A stretch of DNA of 64,000 bases, from positions 4,868,001 to 4,932,000 of the forward strand of contig NZ_CP040297.1 of the NCBI RefSeq assembly GCF_013393945.1, written 5' to 3'. The position numbers and the translations under genes are program-made. Under the pieces are notes generated by a model. That model was not told the origin of the DNA. It did not search any database and was given only the letters and a program-made list of their open reading frames with translations. The DNA is from Nostoc sp. TCL26-01. GTDB taxonomy: Bacteria > Cyanobacteriota > Cyanobacteriia > Cyanobacteriales > Nostocaceae. Position 1 is the first letter of the stretch. Every line of letters begins with the position of its first letter. This document shows positions 17,573 through 24,441 of the stretch, in pieces.

Positions 17573-17962
17573 ATGATGTTTTTGCAGCGATTAAGTAGCG
17601 TAGTAGCAATAGTATGCTTATCATTTAGTGGCATTGCGAGTGCCGAAACCACAAAGAATAATTTTTATATTCAAGTAGGAGCTGATAATCGTGGTTTTCC
17701 CATCGCGCTAGATTTAGCGTCTGTAAAAGGAACAGACTATACCCTAGTACAACAACATGAAAATGGCATCGCCAAAAGAACCCTTCATGCTGCTTGTAGT
17801 CAACGTAGATTATTCTCTAAAAGACTATCTTTCTATTCTGCCAATGGTCAATTAACTAGTGAAGATCGCACTGAAAAAGAAATTTTTCCTAAGCCAAAAA
17901 CGGCTGATGCTGCCTCAATGGAAATTGTTTGCCGAGTAGCAAGCGATCGCCCTAATAATTAA
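17573..17962 (+). CDS. Small secreted protein of unknown function
   Basis: A 129-residue protein with a clear signal peptide: hydrophobic residues about 7-20 and an AxA site at SGIASAE, near residues 23-24. The mature part is about 105 residues, with two cysteines (in AACSQ and IVCRV) that could form a disulfide. I do not recognise a domain. ATGs at 17573 and 17576 are both possible. The stop codon is only 3 bp from the end of a MITE-like element. The neighbours do not suggest a role. Confidence 0.75.
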   Translation: MMFLQRLSSVVAIVCLSFSGIASAETTKNNFYIQVGADNRGFPIALDLASVKGTDYTLVQQHENGIAKRTLHAACSQRRLFSKRLSFYSANGQLTSEDRTEKEIFPKPKTADAASMEIVCRVASDRPNN

Positions 17963-17965
17963 GTT

Positions 17966-18110
17966 TTAGAACTTACGCAGTGTCATTAAATTTTCTGGCT
18001 TTTTTGTCAATAGTCCATAGTCAACAGTCCAAAAAACTTGATTTTGACTATTGACTATTGACTATTGACCACCCTCTTTTATGGTTTATTGGTTGAGTGC
18101 GTAAGTCCTA
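17966..18110. mobile_element. MITE-like element with TTAGAACTTACGCA end
   Basis: TTAGAACTTACGCA (17966-17979) and TGCGTAAGTCCTA (18098-18110) are near-perfect inverse ends. The interior holds TTGACTA heptamers and the TTTTTTGTCAATAGTCC block shared with the 3192-3355 element. Confidence 0.6.
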
Positions 18111-18126
18111 GTCTAATGATTCTGAC

Positions 18127-18759
18127 TCACGACTGTTGAATCACAGCCCAATCTTCTGGTGTATTGCAGTTAAATAATATTTCCGGAGTTGACAAAGGTA
18201 AAACTTGGACAGAATACTGCTGTAACCACTGTTGAAACGATCGCCCCCCTTGATTGATAAACTCTAACAATTGAGGTAAACAGCGACGGCGATAGAAACC
18301 ACATAAAGGTTCCCAGCCTTTAGGGTGATGCGCTAACGCAGCGATCGCTTCATCTGGTACACTATCAAGTCCAGTAGCCCACTCTCGCAATACCTCAACT
18401 CGCAACTTCGGCAAATCACAAGCCAAAAGCAACACCCATTCAGTCTGCACCTGTGCTAATCCTTGAGCAAAGCCAACCAGAGGGCCGGGAGTCGAGAAAG
18501 AATCAGCAATATTTTGTGTTCCTTTCTTCTCATCTAGCGGAGTGAATGGAACTTCTTGAATAAATTGGCAATTGGGTAAAACCAAGTGTTGATAGCGTTC
18601 TGGCCAAGGTGTGACTACATAAACAGTTTCAGCACAACTTGCAGCAATGTTACACATCAACTGCAACAACGGCACACCATGAACTGGGATCAAAGTCTTA
18701 TCTTGTCCCATACGGGAACTTTTCCCACCTGCTAGAACGATAGCACTTAAGTCATTCAT
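18127..18759 (-). CDS. mobA: Molybdenum cofactor guanylyltransferase
   Basis: MobA links GMP to molybdopterin to make the MGD cofactor of enzymes such as nitrate reductase. The nucleotidyltransferase signature LAGGKSSRMGQDK is at residues 9-21, and LLLACDLP carries the metal-binding Asp. The 210-residue length is normal. Its ATG overlaps the TGA of the upstream VOC gene (TGATG), which suggests translational coupling within a three-gene minus-strand operon. No other molybdenum-cofactor gene is nearby. Confidence 0.93.
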   Translation of the reverse strand: MNDLSAIVLAGGKSSRMGQDKTLIPVHGVPLLQLMCNIAASCAETVYVVTPWPERYQHLVLPNCQFIQEVPFTPLDEKKGTQNIADSFSTPGPLVGFAQGLAQVQTEWVLLLACDLPKLRVEVLREWATGLDSVPDEAIAALAHHPKGWEPLCGFYRRRCLPQLLEFINQGGRSFQQWLQQYSVQVLPLSTPEILFNCNTPEDWAVIQQS

Positions 18760-19139
18760 CAGTTTACTGGCTCATAAAATGTGATGCACACGCCAGCCAC
18801 ATCCAGAATGACAAATTCTTTCATACCCCAAGGTTTTGTTTCTAAGATACCGTTTGGATGAATCATTTGCCCCCCCTTGGACTGAAATTCCCGATACAGT
18901 TGCTCAATGTCATCAACTTGGATACGAAAAGTTGTCCATTCTGCCAAGTATCGGTCATCATTTCTTTGTAGGATAATTTCTGCCGAGTCACGTTTAATAA
19001 TTGCTATCTCGACCGGATTACCTTCTTTATATAAAGTGGTAAAACCTAACTGTTGTTCATAAAAAACAATTGATTTTTCTAAGTCCCCACCAGCCGGAAT
19101 AATGGGAGTGATGTTTCCCAATACAGGCAATTTATTCAT
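18759..19139 (-). CDS. VOC superfamily (glyoxalase/bleomycin-resistance-like) protein
   Basis: A 126-residue single-chain vicinal-oxygen-chelate fold. The tandem beta-alpha-beta-beta-beta units are visible: IIPAGGDLEKSIVFYEQQLG opens the first, and FRIQVDDIEQLYREFQSKG opens the second. The family includes glyoxalase I, dioxygenases and bleomycin-type resistance proteins; the activity cannot be told from sequence. It lies 6 bp after the DUF255 gene and overlaps mobA, so the three are probably one operon. Confidence 0.85.
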   Translation of the reverse strand: MNKLPVLGNITPIIPAGGDLEKSIVFYEQQLGFTTLYKEGNPVEIAIIKRDSAEIILQRNDDRYLAEWTTFRIQVDDIEQLYREFQSKGGQMIHPNGILETKPWGMKEFVILDVAGVCITFYEPVN

Positions 19140-19145
19140 AGTTCT

Positions 19146-21203
19146 CTAAGCTCTGTTTTGACTCTGCTGCACTTGCTGCAACAACTGTTCCACAGTAGCA
19201 GCTGGTGCGAGACATTTTAAACCTTGGCAAACTAAGCCGACGCTGTTTTCTGGTAAATCAGATACTACAGCAAACGCAGCTGTGGGTAAGTATTGTGGAA
19301 TTAGAGAATTAATTTGCTCAATAGTACTGCGAATCAAAGTAGAATTACGATACCAATCTAAAGCTGTAAACAAGCTAGCACAGGCTTGAGGAGCGCTAGA
19401 CATAACACTGGTAAAAGCTTTTAAACCTTGTTCCGCTAAATCTAGATAGTGTAGATCCTCAGTTAGTAGTGATAGACGGACGAGATTAGCGATCGCCACC
19501 CCATTAGCTGATGGTGTAGCATTATCTGCATAACTGCGTTCGCGGACAATTAAATCTTGACTAGCATCGCTGGAGGTATTGAAGTATCCACCCAATTCTA
19601 CACTCCAGAGAAACTCGTTAAATTCTGTTTGCAGAGCGATCGCTTTTTCTAGCCAGTAACTATCTGCTGGTGTACAAGCTTGTAAATCTAGCAGCGCTTT
19701 AATAAATAGAGCATAGTCTTCAGACTGAGCCAAAACAGTTGGTTGACCTTGATAATTTAGCCTCTGGAACCGTCCCCCAACAAACTGATGCTCTAAAATA
19801 AACTTTGCTGCCTTTGTCGCTAAATCTAGATACAAAGATTCTTTAAACACCCCAGCAGCTCTCGCCAAGCCAGAAATCATTAGACTGTTCCAAGCCACAA
19901 TCATCTTTGTATCCGTCACCGCAGGAATTCGTCCTGGCCAGTTACTACTCTTGGCTTCTTGATTATCCCGTGCAGGTGGAAAAGTCTCTAACACATCCGC
20001 AACATGACCATAACGAGCTGCAAATAATTTTGCTAATGTCACTTCTACACTTGCACTCAATTGCCCTGGATGTCGCCTTTGCAAAACATTCTTACCCTCA
20101 AAATTACCATCCGGAGTAACGGTAAACTCCTGTTGTAATTCTGTCAGTTCTGTGGGTGTTAATAGCTGTTGCAGTTCAGCGTAATTCCAAACGTAAAAAG
20201 CACCTTCCTCCGGCTCTAAGGCGTGAGGATTAGTAAAACTATCAGCATCTTGAGCCGCATAAAAATAACCAGCAGGCGCAGTCATTTCTCGCTGTAACCA
20301 TTGGATAGTACCAGCCACCGCCCTTTCAAATGCTGGTTCTCTGAAACCTGCACTCCATAAATCTGCTAGATACTCGACAATCTGACCATTGTCATAAAGC
20401 ATCTTTTCAAAGTGGGGTACTGTCCAAGTGGGATCAACAGTATAGCGGTGAAAACCACCAGCCACATGATCATAAATTCCTCCCAGAGCTAAATCTAGCC
20501 CTCGTTGCCGAGAAATTTGCTGACCATCATATCGGGATGCAAAATTAAATCTAGTTCCCCGTAGAGCCAATTGGGCATAGGGAATCATCGGAAAACTGTT
20601 CCCGTACTGTTGAGGTGTAATTACCCCTGTATTCGTTTCCCAACCCTGCTTGAGCAATTCACCTGCTTGAGTCTCTTGTGTCGCTTCTGTTTGCAAGACA
20701 GCAGAAGTGAGTAGAGACTCAACAATTAGGGCTTTACGTTGGCGCAAATCATCTTTTTCTGTATCATAGTAGCGACGTAGCGCTTGCAACACCTGAAAAA
20801 AGCCGGGACGATTATAGCGTGGCTCTACAGGGAAGTAAGTACCAGCATAGAACGGGACTAAATCTTCTGGTGAAAGAAAGACATTTAAAGGCCATCCCCC
20901 TTGACCACTCATCATCTGCAATGCCTGCATATAAATACTGTCAAGGTCTGGTCTTTCTTCTCTATCGACTTTGATAGGCAAAAAATGACCGTTCATATAC
21001 TCGGCTATAGCTTGGTCAGAAAAAGCTTCGCCTTCCATGACAGTACACCAGTGGCAACTAGAGTAACCAATCGACAGAAAAATCGGTTTATCTTCTGCTT
21101 TAGCAGTAGCTAGAGCTTCATCACACCAAGGCCACCAATCAATTGGATTCTCAGCGTGTTTGCGGAGATAAAGACTTTTAGCTTGAGCAAGACGATTAGT
21201 CAT
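19146..21203 (-). CDS. Thioredoxin-like DUF255 protein (YyaL/SPATA20 family)
   Basis: A 685-residue cytoplasmic protein. An N-terminal thioredoxin-like domain (about 1-170) carries the redox pair Cys50-x-x-Cys53 (SSCHWCTVM). A long alpha/alpha-barrel region with homology to six-hairpin glycosidases or cellobiose epimerases follows (for example GIYDHVAGGFHRY). The family is widespread, and its biochemical function is not settled. It is the first gene of a probable operon with the VOC protein and MobA. Length and domain order are normal. Confidence 0.92.
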   Translation of the reverse strand: MTNRLAQAKSLYLRKHAENPIDWWPWCDEALATAKAEDKPIFLSIGYSSCHWCTVMEGEAFSDQAIAEYMNGHFLPIKVDREERPDLDSIYMQALQMMSGQGGWPLNVFLSPEDLVPFYAGTYFPVEPRYNRPGFFQVLQALRRYYDTEKDDLRQRKALIVESLLTSAVLQTEATQETQAGELLKQGWETNTGVITPQQYGNSFPMIPYAQLALRGTRFNFASRYDGQQISRQRGLDLALGGIYDHVAGGFHRYTVDPTWTVPHFEKMLYDNGQIVEYLADLWSAGFREPAFERAVAGTIQWLQREMTAPAGYFYAAQDADSFTNPHALEPEEGAFYVWNYAELQQLLTPTELTELQQEFTVTPDGNFEGKNVLQRRHPGQLSASVEVTLAKLFAARYGHVADVLETFPPARDNQEAKSSNWPGRIPAVTDTKMIVAWNSLMISGLARAAGVFKESLYLDLATKAAKFILEHQFVGGRFQRLNYQGQPTVLAQSEDYALFIKALLDLQACTPADSYWLEKAIALQTEFNEFLWSVELGGYFNTSSDASQDLIVRERSYADNATPSANGVAIANLVRLSLLTEDLHYLDLAEQGLKAFTSVMSSAPQACASLFTALDWYRNSTLIRSTIEQINSLIPQYLPTAAFAVVSDLPENSVGLVCQGLKCLAPAATVEQLLQQVQQSQNRA

Positions 21204-21313
21204 GGTGCAGATAGCAAATAGAGGTAGTTACCTTCTTTGCCCAGTCTAACTCGTTCTTGAGGATATTCTGCGGATTGGGAAGTGAGGAGTGATCAATAAA
21301 TTAGTTTTTTTAA

Positions 21314-21466
21314 TTAACGTAGCGATCGCCACAAACTTACAATAGATGCTGGTGGTTCTAATGATGGTGAGGCTACTTTGATATCAAATCTATTATTTGT
21401 GTTCAGTCCTGCTATCACATGGAGCAAGAAAGTAATGATGGCGGCTTGCACAAGTTTTTCTGGCAT
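21314..21466 (-). CDS. 50-residue putative membrane miniprotein (family A, copy 2)
   Basis: This minus-strand frame encodes exactly 50 residues, starting MPEKLVQAAIITFLLHV. A good ribosome-binding site (GAAGGAG) lies 8 bases before the ATG. It matches the frame at 2671-2823 in length and in the N-terminal pattern M-x-E-K-L-x-x-A-A-x-I-T-F-x-L; the C-terminal halves have diverged. The N-terminus is hydrophobic after an acidic-basic pair, and the C-terminus is polar with Trp-Arg. The function is unknown. Equal length plus motif conservation between two distant loci argues that both are real. Confidence 0.7.
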   Translation of the reverse strand: MPEKLVQAAIITFLLHVIAGLNTNNRFDIKVASPSLEPPASIVSLWRSLR

Positions 21467-21802
21467 GGCAGGTCTCCTTCAGTTGATAGCATTACTAAAT
21501 GAAATCGGTCAGTCTAACTACACACCCTTCTTCTGGTTTACCGGATTTGTTAGCAATATCCAGTATCATTGCTGATAAAAAAGCTAAAGAAATGTTGAAA
21601 AAAAATAATTTTTCAACCGGGTCAAATCAGGAAATTTAGTCTGTATTGGTTACAGCAGTTGGGTAGTAAACTTTAATTTTATAGATGATGTAGACATCAC
21701 TAAGGATTCTTAAATCCAATTTCCCTGACTAAAATTCAGTTACCTTCTTAGACGTATTCCCCTATAAAAAGTGCCAAGATAAATTATCGACCTCTGCCAA
21801 AG

Positions 21803-21930
21803 GGAGTGAGGGAGTGCTGAGTGCTGTTAGCGGAAGCGGGACGATGCAGCCCGTGCTGAGTGGAAGTCGGAGAGTGCTAACTAATGACTAATGACTATTG
21901 ACCATTGACTATTGACCAATGACCAACGAC
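21803..21930 (+). repeat. Composite STRR array with nested 28-bp element
   Basis: GAGGGAGT and GTGCTGA units are interrupted at 21826-21853 by GTTAGCGGAAGCGGG...CAGCCCG. TGACTAA/TGACTAT/TGACCAA units follow. The same nesting occurs at 27461, 32434 and 34132. Confidence 0.85.
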
Positions 21931-21991
21931 AATCCCACAATCTGCCTTTCTCATCGATAAAATAAATGTAAATTAGCTACAAGAACGCTGC

Positions 21992-22606
21992 ATGACTATT
22001 CCTATCGTAATTGAACAATCGGGTCGGGGCGAACGCGCTTTTGATATTTACTCACGACTGTTGCGTGAGAGGATTATCTTCTTGGGACAACAGGTTGACA
22101 GCAATTTAGCTAACTTAATTGTTGCCCAACTGCTGTTCTTGGATGCCGAAGACCCAGAGAAAGACATTTATCTATATATAAATTCTCCTGGTGGTTCGGT
22201 GACTGCTGGTATGGGAATTTTTGACACCATGAAACACATCCGTCCTGATGTCTGTACCATTTGTACAGGATTGGCAGCAAGTATGGGTGCTTTTCTGTTG
22301 AGTGCTGGTACTAAAGGTAAGCGGATGAGTTTACCTCATTCACGGATTATGATTCACCAACCGCTAGGTGGCGCACAAGGTCAAGCAACTGATATCGAAA
22401 TTCAGGCGCGAGAAATTCTGTATCACAAGAAACGGCTCAATGATTATTTAGCTGAACACACTGGTCAACCAATTGAGCGCATCGCAGAAGATACTGAACG
22501 CGATTTCTTTATGTCGCCAGAGGAAGCCAAAGACTACGGCTTGATTGACCAAGTAATTGACCGTCACGCTGCTGGTAGCCGTCCGGTGGCTATGGTTAGT
22601 CAGTAG
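21992..22606 (+). CDS. clpP: ATP-dependent Clp protease proteolytic subunit
   Basis: The serine protease core of the Clp complex, a cytoplasmic tetradecamer that degrades proteins delivered by ClpC or ClpX. The catalytic triad is Ser97 (GLAASMGAF), His122 (MIHQP) and Asp171 (RDFFMS). At 204 residues the length is standard, with a short N-terminal extension. Cyanobacteria carry several clpP genes plus the inactive ClpR; the intact triad shows that this is a true ClpP. No clpX or other Clp gene is adjacent in this window. Confidence 0.97.
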   Translation: MTIPIVIEQSGRGERAFDIYSRLLRERIIFLGQQVDSNLANLIVAQLLFLDAEDPEKDIYLYINSPGGSVTAGMGIFDTMKHIRPDVCTICTGLAASMGAFLLSAGTKGKRMSLPHSRIMIHQPLGGAQGQATDIEIQAREILYHKKRLNDYLAEHTGQPIERIAEDTERDFFMSPEEAKDYGLIDQVIDRHAAGSRPVAMVSQ

Positions 22607-22629
22607 TCATTAGTCATTAGTCATTAGTA

Positions 22630-22724
22630 GTAGGTTGGGTTAAGTACAGCGCAACCCAACATGGATCTTAAAAACCCAGTATGGATATTGGTGTTGGGTT
22701 TCCCAAAGCCTCAACCCAACCTAC
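22630..22724. repeat. Nested inverted repeat GTAGGTTGGGTT
   Basis: GTAGGTTGGGTT (22630-22641) pairs perfectly with AACCCAACCTAC (22713-22724), and inside it AACCCAACA pairs with TGTTGGGTT. It lies between convergent clpP and the 22758 gene and could end transcription from both sides. A compact version of the same repeat is at 28435. Confidence 0.8.
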
Positions 22725-22757
22725 ATCTAATACTGCTGACTTGGGACTAATGACTCA

Positions 22758-23603
22758 TTAAAACCCGGCGATAGGATCTGGTTGGGATTCAAGGTGTTTA
22801 AGAAAACTGTGTAATTCGTCTTCTGTTAGTAAAGTACGTCCTCGTTTACCGTAGGTTTTAATTAAATATTCTCTTCCTTGTTCTGGTGTCCAGCCTAAGC
22901 GTTGCAGTTCGACATCGGTTTTGGCAATGACATCAGATAAATCTACAGGTTCGGCTTTCTTCTTTTTCTTGCCTGTGCCTGATATGTTAGTGACATTTTC
23001 TGGTTGGCTATAGCTACGGGGTGTAAATGGCGTGACATTACTAGCTGCTATTTCGGGTACAGTCAGATTTTCTGGTTGTTTAGCAGACAGTAGGGGTAAA
23101 TCTTCTATTGCTGTATTTAATTCTGGTTCGTGATTACCAGTACTGAGTAAACTTTGATGAAAATCTAAGTTTTGGGTATCACTTTTAGGGATGGTGTACG
23201 TCTCAGGTGTATTAGAAAAGCGATTTGGGTTTTCTTGACTATCATTACTAGTGATTGACCACTGATTACTGGCAAAATCCTGATCTTTACCATCACCATC
23301 TTGAGCAGAAGTATAGGTAGACTCATGGGATGTAGGATTTGTCTGTGTCTGTATCTGTAGTTCTGGTTGAGGAGATGAGACTACTGGTGTTTGTGGTGTA
23401 TTTTGCATACCCAAAACCATCAGCGCTCTATTTCTAGCTTGGTCTTCAGCAACTTCCACAGTTTCAGCCGCAGCCATACCTGTGGCACGAGTTACACCTT
23501 CAATTTGTACGCTTGCCCGAACGATATATTTTCCCTGAAAAATTTGTACTAATTCAGAAATGAGACTACCGTTAGGGTACAAGCTCTGGAATTGAGCCAA
23601 CAT
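22758..23603 (-). CDS. Protein of unknown function with conserved ends and low-complexity middle
   Basis: Residues about 1-68 form a compact alpha/beta module (IFQGKYIVRASVQIEG, then AAAETVEVAEDQARNRAL) that vaguely recalls single-strand-annealing (Rad52/DdrA-like) or dsRNA-binding folds. Residues about 75-225 are Ser/Thr/Gln/Pro-rich and disordered, followed by a short poly-lysine stretch. The last 50 residues (LGWTPEQGREYLIKTYGKR) look like a conserved helical module. A nucleic-acid role is only a guess, based on the lysines and the N-terminal pattern. It is convergent with clpP. Confidence 0.72.
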   Translation of the reverse strand: MLAQFQSLYPNGSLISELVQIFQGKYIVRASVQIEGVTRATGMAAAETVEVAEDQARNRALMVLGMQNTPQTPVVSSPQPELQIQTQTNPTSHESTYTSAQDGDGKDQDFASNQWSITSNDSQENPNRFSNTPETYTIPKSDTQNLDFHQSLLSTGNHEPELNTAIEDLPLLSAKQPENLTVPEIAASNVTPFTPRSYSQPENVTNISGTGKKKKKAEPVDLSDVIAKTDVELQRLGWTPEQGREYLIKTYGKRGRTLLTEDELHSFLKHLESQPDPIAGF

Positions 23604-24441
23604 AATACTGCCACCAATCTTAACTCTACGTAATAAGGGGGTTGATGCTACCTGTATACCCTAGTCTTATTACCCTTTGTAATTCCCTATCCTACCTTAG
23701 TTTTGCCAGTCTGGGGGTTTAGGGGTCTAGGGAAAACTTGACTCACAACTCAGCACTCACTACTCACCTTGTAGCAGTGATTTTAGATTACTGTTGATTA
23801 ATTCTCAGTGGCCTTGCTATTAATGCTATACTATTTACCCAACTCAAGATCCAGAACTTTTTTCTGGAAATGCGCTCTAAATCTACAATAATGGAGATAA
23901 GGTTCGCTCTCGCTGCTTGTTGGACTGCTGCCTAATTGTGGCCGATTCTACATGGGGACAAATTAGGTAATTCCGCAGTTTCTCCTAGTAAAAATCAGAG
24001 TATCATAGCGTAAAAGTACCTTCAAGCTAGACAATCAAACACCTGTGTTTTCCCCGACAAATCGCTTTTGGGTAGTGTGGAGAGTAAATTTTCTACCAGC
24101 CTCTCGAAACCATTTGCGTAATTACCTAACGGGGCAAAGATCGCATCAGGCGTACTTTATCAGTTTGGTTTAGGTGAAGGAACTCAAGCGCCAGCTAACT
24201 CTGAGTTGTCGTGCAGTGAGAAGTTCGTCAAAGGTGTACTCCTCCAAAAAAGCCAGCTACGCGGAGCGTCTGTTGAAGAAGCAGCTTACCATCAAAGTGG
24301 GTTAGCTTTTCTGGTTGGAATTTCGGGAACCCTATTGCAGGGGAATTCGTGATCCAGCTAATATCTGTAGGCCGTGAGGGTATACGGCAAAGAACCAAAT
24401 TCAAACAAACATGATGTTTTGACCAAAGGTCGGTTCACTGC
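23604..24441. other. 838-bp intergenic region, unusually complex before the RNB gene
   Basis: From about 23880 to 24420 the DNA is visibly less AT-rich than other gaps here and contains no STRR repeats. No frame has a good start. One frame is stop-free for about 76 codons (24122-24350) but has no ATG or ribosome-binding site. I searched by eye for tmRNA, SRP RNA and 6S hallmarks and found none. A long structured 5' leader of the downstream gene, or an unannotated RNA, is possible. Confidence 0.4.

Larger units (their letters stand above)
21204..21991. other. 788-bp region holding a miniprotein gene and repeats
   Basis: Besides the 50-residue frame at 21314-21466, a composite repeat array occupies about 21803-21930. 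The longest remaining plus-strand frame (21378-21575) overlaps the miniprotein gene antisense and has no family support. The clpP promoter should lie between about 21930 and 21990. Confidence 0.55.

Noticed and set aside
21378..21575. Plus-strand open frame of 65 codons before clpP
   Set aside because: It overlaps the better supported miniprotein gene antisense; no ribosome-binding site and no recognisable domain.
23880..24420. tmRNA, SRP RNA or 6S RNA upstream of the RNB gene
   Set aside because: No tag-peptide frame, tRNA-like ends, or SRP tetraloop/asymmetric loop signature was found. Kept only as an unexplained leader.
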